From NCBI GenBank assembly GCA_026936105.1, contig JAIXKI010000002.1, forward strand, positions 464,713 to 528,712: a stretch of DNA of 64,000 nt, given 5' to 3'. The notes below the pieces were generated by a model. The model saw only the letters and a list, made by a program, of their open reading frames with translations, was not told the DNA's origin and did not search any database. Each line of letters begins with the position of its first letter. Within the stretch, counting starts at the first letter, position 1. The position numbers and the translations under genes are program-made. Of this stretch, positions 1 through 9,589 are shown piece after piece. The stretch is from Chitinophagales bacterium. Its GTDB lineage: Bacteria; Bacteroidota; Bacteroidia; Chitinophagales; Chitinophagaceae.

Positions 1-534
1 ATTGAATGGATGGGCCATGCTACCAATGCAGCATCCTGCCTGGGTTTTTTGAAAAACCAACAGCCGGATATTATTTTAATGGACATTAACCTGCCTGATA
101 TGAGTGGGATAGATTTGTGCAAGGAAGTACGGCAAAAATATCCTTCGGTATTTGTACTGGGATTAAGCACTTTCAATCAACAGGCATTTATCCGCAACAT
201 GATAGACAATGGCGCTTCGGGTTATGTGTTGAAAAATGCAACGAAAGAAGAATTGTTAGATGCGATTGAAGCCGTTCAACATGGAAAAACATATCTTAGC
301 CATGAAGCCAATCTCTCCCTTCGTGAAAAAGAAGATAAGATGCCTCCCATTTCCCGGCGTGAAAAAGAAGTGTTACAGTTAATTGCCGAAGGATTAACCA
401 ATAATGAAATAGCAGAAAAATTATTCATCAGCATACCCACCGTAAATACCCACCGAAAAAGCCTGCTGGAAAAATTTGATGCAAAAAATACAGCGATACT
501 TATTGGAAAAGCAACAAAGCTGGGGATCATTTAA
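1..534 (+). CDS. NarL/FixJ-type response regulator, 5' truncated by the window edge
   Basis: DNA-binding response regulator of a two-component system. The reading frame is open to base 1 and the N-terminal part of the receiver domain lies outside the window, so the internal ATG at 10 is not the true start. What remains of the receiver domain shows the phosphoacceptor Asp in LMDINLPD (codon at 82-84) and the conserved Lys in YVLKN (codon at 232-234). A LuxR-type helix-turn-helix follows, starting at SRREKEVLQLIAEGLTNNEI and ending in the recognition helix near PTVNTHRK. The partner histidine kinase is not in the window and may lie upstream. The gene converges on typA with 24 bases between the stop codons. 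The family call is very safe; the regulon cannot be read from the sequence. Confidence 0.93.
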   Translation: MEWMGHATNAASCLGFLKNQQPDIILMDINLPDMSGIDLCKEVRQKYPSVFVLGLSTFNQQAFIRNMIDNGASGYVLKNATKEELLDAIEAVQHGKTYLSHEANLSLREKEDKMPPISRREKEVLQLIAEGLTNNEIAEKLFISIPTVNTHRKSLLEKFDAKNTAILIGKATKLGII

Positions 535-558
535 AACATCAATATCGTAATTAGCTAA

Positions 559-2370
559 TCATACTGCTTCGGTACTGAGCCGCTTGGCCTGTTTCTTTCT
601 TTCATCTTCATCCAGTATCACTTTTCTCATACGGATGAATTTGGGAGTCACTTCAATGCACTCGTCCTGCTGGATGTATTCCATGCATTCTTCCAGCGTC
701 ATCAGCCGTTTGGGTGCAATATTGGTAGCCGCATCGCTGCCGCTGGCCCGCATATTGGTAAGTTTTTTTCCTTCATTCGGATTCACCACCAGATCGCCGG
801 GCTTGCTGTGTTCTCCGATGATCATTCCTTTATAAACATCTTCCCCCGGATCCACAAAAAAGAATCCGCGGTCCTGAAGTTTATCTAAAGAATATGCGGT
901 CGTGGCTCCCTGTTCTTTAGCAATCATTACCCCGTTGGTCCTGCCTGGTATCAAACCTTTCCAGGGTTTAAATTCGCTGAACCGGTGATGCATCACCGCT
1001 TCTCCTGCTGTATTGGTTAGCATCTGGGTACGCAGGCCCGTCAATCCTCTTGAAGGGATCTCGAATTCGAGGTGTTGCATATCACCTTTGGTTTCCATCA
1101 CCAGCATCTCTCCTTTTCTTCTTGTCACCAGATCAATCACTTTAGAGGCATATTCCTGTGGCACATCCACTACCAGTGTTTCATACGGTTCGCATTTCTT
1201 TCCGTTGATTTCTTTGGTAATTACCTGTGGCTGCCCCACAGTCAACTCATATCCTTCCCGGCGCATCGTTTCAATAAGAATTCCGAGATGTAAAATACCT
1301 CTTCCATAAACCAAAAAACTATCAGCACTCTCAGAATCTTCAACCTTTAATGCAAGATTTTTTTCCGTTTCTTTCATTAACCGGTCACGGATATGACGGG
1401 AGGTTACAAATTTGCCATCCTTGCCAAAGAACGGGGAATTGTTGATTCCGAACTGCATGCTCATGGTCGGCTCATCCACGCTGATCACCGGCAGCGCTTC
1501 AGGTTCTTCCGGATCTGCAATGGTGTCACCGATATTGAAATCCTCAATGCCGACCACAGCGCATATATCGCCGGCTACCACTTCTCTCACTTTTCTTTTC
1601 CCTAACCCTTCGAATACATAAAGTTCTTTTACTTTCAATTTTTTTACAGCACCATCCGCCTGCACCAATGATACCTGCTGAGTTTCTTTGATCACTCCTC
1701 TGTTCACCTTGCCGATGGCGATACGTCCCAGGAAAGATGAATAATCCAAAGAGGTGATCTGCAATTGCAAAGTTCCTTCTTCCACTTTCGGGGCAGGAAC
1801 ATATTTTAAAATACCATCCAGCAGGGGGTTGATATTATCTGTTTTCGTCAGTGAATCATTAAACCATCCGTTCTTACCGCTTCCGTAAAAAACAGGAAAG
1901 TTCAGTTGCTCTTCTGTTGCACCAAGGTTGAAGAACAGATCAAAAATGGCATCGTGCACTTCTTCAGGGCGGCAATTGGGTTTGTCCACTTTATTGATCA
2001 CTACGATGGGGCGCAGATTCAGATGCAATGCTTTTTCCAAAACAAAACGAGTTTGAGGCATCGGCCCTTCGAAAGCATCCACCAGAAGCAAAACACCATC
2101 AGCCATTTTTAACACCCGCTCCACTTCTCCACCGAAATCTGCGTGACCGGGAGTATCAATGACATTTATCTTAACTTCTTTGTAGGTTACTGCAGCGTTT
2201 TTCGAAAAAATGGTGATTCCCCTCTCCCTTTCCAGGTCGTTGCTATCCATGATCAACTCACCTGTTTCCTGGTTGTCACGGAAAACTTTTGTAGCCCGCA
2301 GGATCTTGTCCACCAAAGTGGTTTTTCCGTGGTCCACGTGTGCTATGATCGCTATATTTCTGATATCCAT
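559..2370 (-). CDS. typA: Ribosome-associated GTPase TypA/BipA
   Basis: Translational GTPase related to EF-G and LepA that binds the ribosome and helps 50S assembly and growth under stress, notably cold. At 603 residues it has the normal family length. The GTPase motifs are clear: P-loop AHVDHGKTTL (about residues 9-18), switch I RERGITI, G3 DTPGHADFGGE, G4 NKVDKP and a G5-like SGKNGW. Domains II, III and V and the TypA-specific C-terminal region follow, the last recognisable from GRTNGVMIAKEQG and the conserved ASGSDAATNI segment. It is a single gene on the minus strand, convergent with the response regulator and divergent from the hydrolase at 2606. No terminator hairpin is visible after its stop. 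The identification is essentially certain. Confidence 0.97.
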   Translation of the reverse strand: MDIRNIAIIAHVDHGKTTLVDKILRATKVFRDNQETGELIMDSNDLERERGITIFSKNAAVTYKEVKINVIDTPGHADFGGEVERVLKMADGVLLLVDAFEGPMPQTRFVLEKALHLNLRPIVVINKVDKPNCRPEEVHDAIFDLFFNLGATEEQLNFPVFYGSGKNGWFNDSLTKTDNINPLLDGILKYVPAPKVEEGTLQLQITSLDYSSFLGRIAIGKVNRGVIKETQQVSLVQADGAVKKLKVKELYVFEGLGKRKVREVVAGDICAVVGIEDFNIGDTIADPEEPEALPVISVDEPTMSMQFGINNSPFFGKDGKFVTSRHIRDRLMKETEKNLALKVEDSESADSFLVYGRGILHLGILIETMRREGYELTVGQPQVITKEINGKKCEPYETLVVDVPQEYASKVIDLVTRRKGEMLVMETKGDMQHLEFEIPSRGLTGLRTQMLTNTAGEAVMHHRFSEFKPWKGLIPGRTNGVMIAKEQGATTAYSLDKLQDRGFFFVDPGEDVYKGMIIGEHSKPGDLVVNPNEGKKLTNMRASGSDAATNIAPKRLMTLEECMEYIQQDECIEVTPKFIRMRKVILDEDERKKQAKRLSTEAV

Positions 2371-2605
2371 AAAAAGTTAAAAAGTTAAAAAATCAAAAAC
2401 CCATCTCCCTCATCTTCATTCTTCTTTGTACTGCAGTTAAAGTGGTGATCTTTCAAATTAAAAAAGAGGCGCAAAGTTACAACAAAATTGCGGGGACCAC
2501 AAATGAAATATTGATCTTTGATAACCGAAGTAGAAATGCTCCGGTATCAATAAAGGTCGGTCATACAACAGGCCTTTGTTTAATACTTTGTAGATTTATT
2601 GAGAA

Positions 2606-3643
2606 ATGTCCTTTATGAGATTCCTCAAAATTTTGGGAGGGCTATTAATTCTGCTGATCGTCATTAATTTCCTTGGTCCGCAGCCTTCTGCACCGAAATT
2701 TTCAAAAGGTCTTCCGGTTGTTCCCGCAGATGCAAAAGCATTAGAACAATACATTCAGGCCGGAGAATCTTTACATCAACTGAAACCGGATAATGAAGCA
2801 AGGATTATCTGGGCCAATGATTCCCTGAAAAATCAGACAGAATATTCAGTTGTATATCTTCATGGTTTCACAGCAAGCCAGGAAGAAGGCAATCCTGTTC
2901 ATATTGATTTTGCAAAAAAATTCGGATGTAACCTGTTTCTTTCAAGGCTGGCAGATCATGGAATAGACACTACAAATCCCCTGGCTAATTTTTCCGCAGA
3001 CCGTTTATGGAATTCGGCCAAGGAAGCGTACGTCATTGGCAAAAAGCTGGGGAAGAAGGTGATACTCATGTCCACATCTACCGGAGGCACACTTTCCCTC
3101 ATGCTCGCATCAGAATACTCCGATATTGCAGCGCTTATTTTGCTTTCTCCCAATATCGCTATCAATGATGAATTTGCCTGGTTACTGAATAATCATTGGG
3201 GACTGCAAATAGCTGAACTGGTAAAGGGAAAACACATTCATGGCAGTGATACATCATCACTTGCCCGGCGATACTGGTATCAGACCTATTCCACTAGATC
3301 GTTGGTTCAGTTGGAAGAACTGCTGGAAGACACTATGAAGGAATCCACTTTCAGAAAGGTAACGGTTCCGGTGCTGCTATTGTACTATTATAAAGATGAA
3401 GAGCACCAGGATCCAGTTGTGAAAGTGAGCGCCATGAAAAGGATGTTTGCCCAACTGGGAACCCCGGACAGCCTGAAAGAAGAAGCAGCAATTCCTGATG
3501 CAGAAAGCCATGTGATCGGGTCTTTCATTAAATCCAAAGACGTAAAAGAGGTGGAACAAAAAATTGACAGTTTTGCAGAAAAAATATTACACCTTGGCCC
3601 GGTGATGGATGCCGGAGAACAAAGCTTTTATAAAAGAGATTGA
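2606..3643 (+). CDS. Membrane-anchored alpha/beta hydrolase (carboxylesterase/lipase-like)
   Basis: Serine hydrolase of the alpha/beta fold. The first 25 residues form one hydrophobic segment that is either an uncleaved anchor or a signal peptide, so the enzyme probably acts in the periplasm. The oxyanion-hole motif is YLHGF (His86). The nucleophile elbow is STSTGG with Ser158, where the first Gly of the usual G-x-S-x-G is replaced by Ser. Likely triad partners are Asp264 or Asp269 in YYKDEEHQDP and His302 in AESHVIG. The substrate cannot be told from the sequence. It stands alone, with 235 bases before it and 416 after it. The fold is secure; the specificity is unknown. Confidence 0.85.
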   Translation: MSFMRFLKILGGLLILLIVINFLGPQPSAPKFSKGLPVVPADAKALEQYIQAGESLHQLKPDNEARIIWANDSLKNQTEYSVVYLHGFTASQEEGNPVHIDFAKKFGCNLFLSRLADHGIDTTNPLANFSADRLWNSAKEAYVIGKKLGKKVILMSTSTGGTLSLMLASEYSDIAALILLSPNIAINDEFAWLLNNHWGLQIAELVKGKHIHGSDTSSLARRYWYQTYSTRSLVQLEELLEDTMKESTFRKVTVPVLLLYYYKDEEHQDPVVKVSAMKRMFAQLGTPDSLKEEAAIPDAESHVIGSFIKSKDVKEVEQKIDSFAEKILHLGPVMDAGEQSFYKRD

Positions 3644-4059
3644 ATCGCACAAACTTCTACAACAATTCTATGGTATAATCATGCCTGCTATGATTTCAGT
3701 AATGCACCGGTAAATTCTTCCCCAGACATTTCCTGTTCTCAATAATGGTACCCGGATAAATAAACACCTTCAAATACCCGTATGTTGTGTTTCAGAGGTA
3801 CTTCATTGTTTTCGTATTTTGTAAAAATATTTTCCTGTAACCGGAAGGTTAAAAAATTTACGGGTTGTTGTTTTGCACAGTAAAGAAAAAAATTCAAACA
3901 ATTTTTATTGATGGAGGATTTCAGACTGGTCACCCTTAAAAAAAATGAATTTAATTCCTGAAAAATCTGATTGTTTTACTGTAAACAGCTTTCCTAAATA
4001 GAAAAATACCTCTAAAAAGAATATTTCTTTAAAAAATTATTACTAATTAAGCAAAAACT
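3644..4059. other. Intergenic gap, AT-rich, no gene found
   Basis: This 416-base gap between two plus-strand genes is strongly AT-rich, especially from 3790 onward. A 64-codon open frame on the minus strand (3739-3933) has the composition of random AT-rich translation and no recognisable motif, so I do not call it. I see no exact TAnnTTTG box, no terminator hairpin and no RNA gene. It presumably holds the promoter of the PepSY gene at 4060. Confidence 0.6.
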
Positions 4060-5322
4060 ATGTCAAAGGCAACAACACGAAAAACCTGGTGGCAAAGAAC
4101 AAGAAAAATTTTTATGAATGCTCATCTATGGCTGGGACTCTCAAGCGGCCTGATCGTTTTTGTCATTTGTCTTAGCGGCACTATTTATGTATTTAATACT
4201 GAGATAACTGAAAACGCATCTCCGCAGTTGTACCGGGTGAGCTATTCGCCCGGTAGTATCAGGCTTCCGGTTGATTCTCTGATTAAAAAAGTGGAGGCTG
4301 CCAGCGGGGGGAAGATCAGTAGTTTGTCTGTTCCTGCCGCACCGGACCGCACCTATCAGTTTAATGTAATAATGAAAAGCGATGATAAACGGAGTAGCAT
4401 TGGTTACTTTTTAGATCCTTATACAGGAGCCATTACCGGTACTACAAAAGATAAAAACCGGGGACGTGAGTTCATGGGTACAATGTTTAGCCTTCATCGC
4501 TGGTTATTACTCGATAAAATCGAAAAACCCATTTTTAATAATATTACAAACAGGGAACTGGGAAGTATGATCACCGGTATCGCTACTATAATCTTTACAT
4601 TGGGATGTATCACCGGACTTATCATCTGGTTTCCACAAAGAATAAAATCCTGGAAACAAGGCTTGAAAATAAAATGGAATGCGGGTTGGAAAAGAACGAA
4701 TCACGATTTACACAACACACTTGCCTTTTACGCTTTGTTCTTCTTATTGCTGATGGGTCTTACCGGCCCGCAATGGTCTTTTGGATGGTATCGTACAGGG
4801 ATGCACAAAATTTTAGGAACTTATAAACCCCAAGATGCCCCTAAAGAAAAACCGGTTCAGTCCGCCATTCCCGAAAATAAACTTAGTGCCCCGGTTCTGG
4901 TCATAGATGATCATATAAAAACGGCTGACAAAATATTGGCTTATGACGGGAACTATTCTATTTTACTGCCTTCCGATTCTGTAGCTACAGTGACAGTATC
5001 AAAATCCAGAACCGGTTTTTTTGCTCCTGCTGCTTCTGACCGATTAACAATAGACCAATACAGCGGTAAAATATTAAAGTCAGAAATTTTCAGAGAAAAA
5101 CCATTTAATGAAAGAATTTCCGGATCAATCAAAGCAATACATGTAGGTACTACTTATGGAATGTTTTCCAAAATAATTTATTTTCTCTCCTGCCTGATCG
5201 CCACCAGTCTTCCGGTTACCGGCACTTTAATCTGGCTGAACAAACTAAAGAAAAGATTAAAGCGGAAAAAGAAACCTGCATTGGAAAGAAACAGGATTGC
5301 GGTCAGGGAGCAATTAGCCTGA
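4060..5322 (+). CDS. PepSY-associated transmembrane protein (putative ferrisiderophore/flavin-type reductase family)
   Basis: Inner-membrane protein of the PepSY_TM family, 420 residues. Four hydrophobic helices are visible: about residues 23-46, 168-191, 221-241 and a last one near 375-397. A periplasmic PepSY-like region (about 52-130) lies between the first two. Histidines sit at or near the helices in the family pattern: His22 (HLWLGL), His146 (HRWLL), His215/His218 (HDLHNT) and a late IHVGTT. They are candidate haem or metal ligands. Relatives such as FpvG-type proteins reduce iron from siderophores in the periplasm and usually sit beside a TonB-dependent siderophore receptor. No such receptor is nearby here, so the iron role is inference. 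The C-terminus is very basic (KKRLKRKKK), consistent with a cytoplasmic tail. Confidence 0.85.
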   Translation: MSKATTRKTWWQRTRKIFMNAHLWLGLSSGLIVFVICLSGTIYVFNTEITENASPQLYRVSYSPGSIRLPVDSLIKKVEAASGGKISSLSVPAAPDRTYQFNVIMKSDDKRSSIGYFLDPYTGAITGTTKDKNRGREFMGTMFSLHRWLLLDKIEKPIFNNITNRELGSMITGIATIIFTLGCITGLIIWFPQRIKSWKQGLKIKWNAGWKRTNHDLHNTLAFYALFFLLLMGLTGPQWSFGWYRTGMHKILGTYKPQDAPKEKPVQSAIPENKLSAPVLVIDDHIKTADKILAYDGNYSILLPSDSVATVTVSKSRTGFFAPAASDRLTIDQYSGKILKSEIFREKPFNERISGSIKAIHVGTTYGMFSKIIYFLSCLIATSLPVTGTLIWLNKLKKRLKRKKKPALERNRIAVREQLA

Positions 5323-5576
5323 TTCTTCCGGCATAATTGAAAACTCTTCTTCAGTCCGGATCATTCCGTTATATTGAATCAGCTCACTTTGCTTTTGTAG
5401 TTTTTTTTATGAATAGGAATAAAGCGGGGAAGTTCCCGGAAAATATTTCTCGTGTCCTCCTATGAGCAACCGGGGTCACTGGATTACTTTATAAAAAATC
5501 AATCAGTGATCTTTCATCCGGTATAATATGTATGCATGACATATTAAAAAAATAAATATATTCCGGACTATCATTG

Positions 5577-5584
5577 TATTTTTG
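5577..5584 (+). promoter_or_regulatory. Putative -7 promoter box upstream of ppsA
   Basis: TATTTTTG fits the Bacteroidota -7 consensus TAnnTTTG exactly and lies 17 bases before the ppsA ATG. No convincing TTTG -33 element is visible at the expected distance. Confidence 0.5.
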
Positions 5585-5601
5585 TAACACAACCGATTTT
5601 T

Positions 5602-8019
5602 ATGAAATCAAAAAGCTTTCTCCTCAACCTTGAGGAAGTAGGAATGAATGATGTTGATCTGGCCGGTGGCAAAAACGCTTCTCTCGGTGAAATGCTTCAG
5701 AATCTCGGCAAGCTGGGTGTCAATATTCCCGGCGGATTTGTAATCACAGTGAACGCTTATCGTGAATTTCTGCGTGCAAACGACCTGGAAGAAAAAATAA
5801 AAAACATTATCAATGCTATTGACTACAACGACATTGAATCATTACGCCGCGGTGGCCTGCAGGTAAGAACGTTGTTGAAAAATTCAAGGTTTCCAAAAGA
5901 ATTGAGTGAATTGATCATTGAAAAATATTATGAGCTGTCAAAGAAGTACGACCAGGACCAGACCGATGTAGCTGTTCGTTCTTCTGCCACTGCCGAAGAT
6001 CTTCCGGATGCATCTTTTGCCGGCCAGCAGGAAACTTATTTGAATGTAAGGGGCCCTGCATCGTTGATCAACTCTGTCCGCAATTGTTTTGCATCATTGT
6101 TTACAGACAGGGCGATCAGTTACCGGCAGGGCCTTGGGTATGATCATTTTGAAATCGGGTTATCTGTCTGCATACAGAAAATGGTAAGAAGCGACCTGGC
6201 GGCTTCCGGCGTTGCATTTTCACTGGACACGGAAAGCGGTTTTAAAAATGTAGTAGTGATCAATGCATCTTTCGGCCTGGGTGAAATGATCGTACAGGGA
6301 TCTGTAAGCCCCGATGAATATCTGGTTTTCAAACCGACACTGAAAAAAGGTTATAAGAGTGTAATAGAAAAAAAGCTGGGAAATAAAGACCGGATGATGG
6401 TGTATGGAGATAACCCTGATGAAAGAGTCAAGGTAATACCGGTAGAAAGATCTTTACAGCAGCGTTACTGCCTGACTGATGCCAGGATACTGCAGTTAGC
6501 TGAGTGGGTGATGGAAATCGAAGAGTATTATTCTAAAATAAGAGGCCGTTGGTGTCCTATGGATGTTGAATGGGCCATTGATGGGTTGAGTAAAGAATTG
6601 TTTATCGTTCAGGCAAGGCCTGAAACGATTCACTCGCAAAAGGATTATACAAAAATCAGCGGATTTGTCATTGATCAATCTGTGCCCCGGACTCCTTTGT
6701 TTAAAGGGATTGCTGTGGGAGACAAGATTGCAACAGGGGAAGTATCCATTTTATATTCCCTGGATAAACGGGTGACAGAAGGCCATATATTCAAAGCCGG
6801 CGATGTATTGGTAACGGATATGACCGATCCCGATTGGGAGCCGGTTATGAAAAAAGCCTCTGCGATCATTACGAATAAAGGTGGCCGTACCTGCCATGCT
6901 GCGATCGTGGCCAGAGAATTGGGAGTTCCTGCAATTGTCGGTTGCGGCAACGCCACTGAAATTTTAAGCGAAGGCCAGTTGATAACCGCATCCTGCGCAG
7001 AAGGGGATGATGGTATTATTTATGATGGCGCTGTTCCTTTTCAGAAAACTGTGACCGACCTCCGGGATCTGCCAGCGTTGAGAACACCGATCATGCTTAA
7101 TGTAGCCTCGCCCAGCCTTGCATTCCGTTTCTCACACATGCCTAATGCAGGCGTAGGTCTTGCCAGAGAAGAATTCATCATCAACAATTATATCCAGGCC
7201 CACCCGTTGGCATTATTAAAGCACAAGGAGCTTAATGATAAAGAACTTTCCGATGCAATCAGAAAAATGATTGTGGGTTTTGAGAATGAGGAAGATTTCT
7301 TTATCAGGCGGCTTTCTTATGGTATTGCAAAGATCGCCTCGGCATTTTATCCAAATAAAGTGATCGTACGGTTCAGTGATTTTAAGAGTAATGAATATTA
7401 CAATCTTTTAGGTGGAAAATATTTTGAACCGCATGAAGAAAACCCGATGATCGGATGGCGGGGCGCCTCCCGGTATTATTCCGAAAAATATAAACCGGCC
7501 TTTGGTTTGGAATGTAAAGCAATTAAAATTGTGCGTGAAGAAATGGGTTTAGAAAATGTGGTGGTTATGATCCCCTTTTGCAGGACGGTGGAAGAACTGC
7601 ACCGGGTGAGTGATGTCATGAAAGAATTCGGTTTGGAAAGAGGCAAAAACGGACTTGAAATATATTTAATGGCGGAAATCCCCTCGAATATTACTCTGGC
7701 AGATGAGTTTTCAAAGTTTATAGATGGATTCTCAATTGGCTCCAATGACCTTACGCAATTGATGCTTGGGTTGGACCGCGATTCATCCCTGGTGGCACAT
7801 TTATATGACGAAAGAAATCCGGCAGTAAAAAAAATGTTGCACAAACTGATACAGGTCGCCAAACAAAACAAAGTAAAAGTGGGTATCTGCGGGCAGGGGC
7901 CTTCGGATTTCCCGGACTTTGCCCAGTTTTTGGTTGAAGAGGGAATTGATAGTATATCTGTAACGCCGGATTCGTTGATCAAAACGATTAAGGCCATTTA
8001 TGCTGTAGAGAAAAAATGA
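5602..8019 (+). CDS. ppsA: Phosphoenolpyruvate synthase
   Basis: Converts pyruvate, ATP and water to PEP, AMP and phosphate, the entry to gluconeogenesis from pyruvate. The protein has 805 residues, near the 792 of the E. coli enzyme. The N-terminal ATP-grasp/PPDK domain starts with VGMNDVDLAGGKNASLGEM and includes RSSATAEDLPDASFAGQQET. The central swivelling domain carries the phosphorylated His in GGRTCHAAIVARELGVPA. The C-terminal PEP/pyruvate TIM barrel includes FSIGSNDLTQL and ends with the Cys-containing motif GICGQGPSDFPDFA. The pyrophosphorylase-type PPDK was considered, but the LPDASFAGQQET and C-terminal patterns fit PEP synthase. It is a single gene, convergent with the DUF2905 gene 43 bases away. 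Confidence 0.96.
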   Translation: MKSKSFLLNLEEVGMNDVDLAGGKNASLGEMLQNLGKLGVNIPGGFVITVNAYREFLRANDLEEKIKNIINAIDYNDIESLRRGGLQVRTLLKNSRFPKELSELIIEKYYELSKKYDQDQTDVAVRSSATAEDLPDASFAGQQETYLNVRGPASLINSVRNCFASLFTDRAISYRQGLGYDHFEIGLSVCIQKMVRSDLAASGVAFSLDTESGFKNVVVINASFGLGEMIVQGSVSPDEYLVFKPTLKKGYKSVIEKKLGNKDRMMVYGDNPDERVKVIPVERSLQQRYCLTDARILQLAEWVMEIEEYYSKIRGRWCPMDVEWAIDGLSKELFIVQARPETIHSQKDYTKISGFVIDQSVPRTPLFKGIAVGDKIATGEVSILYSLDKRVTEGHIFKAGDVLVTDMTDPDWEPVMKKASAIITNKGGRTCHAAIVARELGVPAIVGCGNATEILSEGQLITASCAEGDDGIIYDGAVPFQKTVTDLRDLPALRTPIMLNVASPSLAFRFSHMPNAGVGLAREEFIINNYIQAHPLALLKHKELNDKELSDAIRKMIVGFENEEDFFIRRLSYGIAKIASAFYPNKVIVRFSDFKSNEYYNLLGGKYFEPHEENPMIGWRGASRYYSEKYKPAFGLECKAIKIVREEMGLENVVVMIPFCRTVEELHRVSDVMKEFGLERGKNGLEIYLMAEIPSNITLADEFSKFIDGFSIGSNDLTQLMLGLDRDSSLVAHLYDERNPAVKKMLHKLIQVAKQNKVKVGICGQGPSDFPDFAQFLVEEGIDSISVTPDSLIKTIKAIYAVEKK

Positions 8020-8062
8020 ACGTACAGATCTGTATCGAATATAACTTTTTTATTTGCTACAG

Positions 8063-8287
8063 CTAAAATATCTTTCTGATCATTGAAATAATAGCCGTAA
8101 TAAGAAGGCTTAGCAGTATCATGGTCGTAACAGGGAAATAAAAGCGGAAGTTTTCTCTTTCAATCCATATATCACCCGGTAGCCTGCCGATCCATTGAAG
8201 CTTGTCATGAAAAAAATAAACAATGATTCCGGCCAGCAGCAGTATCCCGCCTGCCACCATCAGGTATTTTCCCGTATCGCTGTTCAT
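8063..8287 (-). CDS. DUF2905 family small membrane protein
   Basis: Two-helix inner-membrane protein of unknown function, 74 residues from the chosen start. The family signature is visible: a first hydrophobic segment, then LQWIGRLPGDIWIERENFRFYF as the short connecting loop, then a second hydrophobic helix ending in a basic tail. The frame stays open upstream to an ATG at 8353, but the added 22 residues do not look like this family, which normally begins a few residues before the first helix. I therefore prefer the ATG at 8285-8287. The gene is divergent from recA and convergent with ppsA. No function is proposed. Confidence 0.85.
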   Translation of the reverse strand: MNSDTGKYLMVAGGILLLAGIIVYFFHDKLQWIGRLPGDIWIERENFRFYFPVTTMILLSLLITAIISMIRKIF

Positions 8288-8430
8288 AAAATGCCGATAT
8301 AAAATACAAAGCTCCCTTTTTGAAAATACCGGACTTTTATAAATATTTTCCAAAATAATTAGTTTATAATTACTAAATCATTTAGCTTTGAAGGTTCAAA
8401 AAATATTTAGTGGCAGCCCGCCCGAAAGGT

Positions 8431-8438
8431 TAACTTTG
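8431..8438 (+). promoter_or_regulatory. recA promoter -7 box
   Basis: TAACTTTG is an exact TAnnTTTG match. A TTTAG at 8406-8410 lies 20 bases upstream, a plausible -33 element. The box is 50 bases before the recA ATG. I see no inverted repeat that clearly resembles a LexA site, though I could easily miss an unfamiliar SOS box. Confidence 0.6.
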
Positions 8439-8488
8439 GCTGCTGCAAGTCAGAAATTAAAAATCATTAATCAAATAAAATTTTCATT

Positions 8489-9499
8489 ATGGCTACTACC
8501 CCCAACACCGAGAAACTAAAAGCTCTGAAGCTTACCATAGACAAGATCGAAAAAGATTTTGGCAAAGGCAGTGTAATGATGATGAATGAGAAGGGCGAAC
8601 AACAGATGGAGGTGATTTCTACCGGTTCCATCGGGCTGGATATTGCATTAGGAATCGGTGGCCTGCCGAGAGGAAGAGTGGTTGAGATTTATGGTCCTGA
8701 ATCTTCCGGTAAAACAACCGTTGCCACACATGTCATTGCTGAAGCACAAAAGAAGGGTGGTATGTGTGCCATCATTGATGCAGAACATGCTTTTGACAGC
8801 GCTTATGCTCAAAAGCTTGGGGTGGATGTTGACAATCTCCTCATCTCTCAGCCGGATTATGGTGAACAAGCTTTGGAAATTGCCGATCGCCTGATTCTTT
8901 CCGGCGCACTTGATGTGGTTGTGATAGATTCTGTAGCAGCTCTGGTTCCTAAAGGCGAACTGGAAGGCGAAATGGGTGACAGTAAAATGGGATTGCAGGC
9001 CAGACTGATGAGCCAGGCGCTTCGTAAGTTGACGGCCACCATTTCCAAAACGAATACCATCTGCATTTTCATCAATCAGTTGAGGGAAAAAATAGGTGTG
9101 ATGTTTGGCAACCCCGAAACGACAACCGGAGGTAATGCATTGAAATTTTATTCATCGGTACGGCTTGATATTCGTCGCATGGCACAGATCAAAGATGGTG
9201 ATGAAGCGATCGGTAACCGTGTGAAGGTAAAAGTGGTAAAAAATAAAGTTGCCCCTCCTTTCCGTACAGCTGAATTTGATATCATTTTCGGAGAAGGTAT
9301 TTCCAAGACGGGTGAAATACTTGATCTTGGTGTTGATCTCGGCATCGTTCAAAAGAGCGGAAGCTGGTTCAGCTATAATAATGACAAACTGGGACAAGGC
9401 CGTGAAGCAGTGAAACAACTTTTACTGGATAATCCTGAACTTACCAATGAAATTGAAACTAAGATCAGGGAGAAGGTAAAAGAATCTCAGGCCGTATAG
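8489..9499 (+). CDS. recA: Recombinase RecA
   Basis: Forms filaments on single-stranded DNA, catalyses strand exchange and stimulates LexA/UmuD-type self-cleavage. It has 336 residues, a little shorter than E. coli RecA because the acidic C-terminal tail is short. The Walker A motif is GPESSGKTT (about residues 68-76) and Walker B is [10 protein letters not shown]. The L2 loop with [18 protein letters not shown] is intact. The gene has its own promoter box and its own intrinsic terminator (9526-9557), so it is probably monocistronic. It precedes methylglyoxal synthase with 90 bases between them. Confidence 0.98.
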   Translation: MATTPNTEKLKALKLTIDKIEKDFGKGSVMMMNEKGEQQMEVISTGSIGLDIALGIGGLPRGRVVEIYGPESSGKTTVATHVIAEAQKKGGMCAIIDAEHAFDSAYAQKLGVDVDNLLISQPDYGEQALEIADRLILSGALDVVVIDSVAALVPKGELEGEMGDSKMGLQARLMSQALRKLTATISKTNTICIFINQLREKIGVMFGNPETTTGGNALKFYSSVRLDIRRMAQIKDGDEAIGNRVKVKVVKNKVAPPFRTAEFDIIFGEGISKTGEILDLGVDLGIVQKSGSWFSYNNDKLGQGREAVKQLLLDNPELTNEIETKIREKVKESQAV

Positions 9500-9525
9500 T
9501 TCAAAAAGATGTGTAAGTTCATATA

Positions 9526-9557
9526 GCCGTCTCTCCACCTGCTAGACGGTTTTTTTG
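9526..9557 (+). terminator. Intrinsic terminator of recA
   Basis: Inverted repeat CCGTCT (9527-9532) / AGACGG (9544-9549), with a further G-T pair outside, an 11-base loop, and a run of seven T at 9550-9556. It starts 27 bases after the recA stop and ends about 30 bases before mgsA. Confidence 0.85.
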
Positions 9558-9589
9558 TACCTTTTCCTTTCTGTTTTCAAAATCAGCTT

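Noticed and set aside
3739-3933. A 64-codon minus-strand frame in the gap before the PepSY gene
   Set aside because: AT-rich composition, no promoter or motif, and no similarity that I can recognise.
7476-7997. A 173-codon minus-strand frame inside ppsA
   Set aside because: It is antisense to the C-terminal PEP-binding barrel of PEP synthase and carries no motif.
8023-8034. Perfect palindrome TACAGATCTGTA between ppsA and the DUF2905 gene
   Set aside because: It is short, has no loop and no immediate T-run, so it is neither a clear terminator nor a convincing operator; chance is likely.
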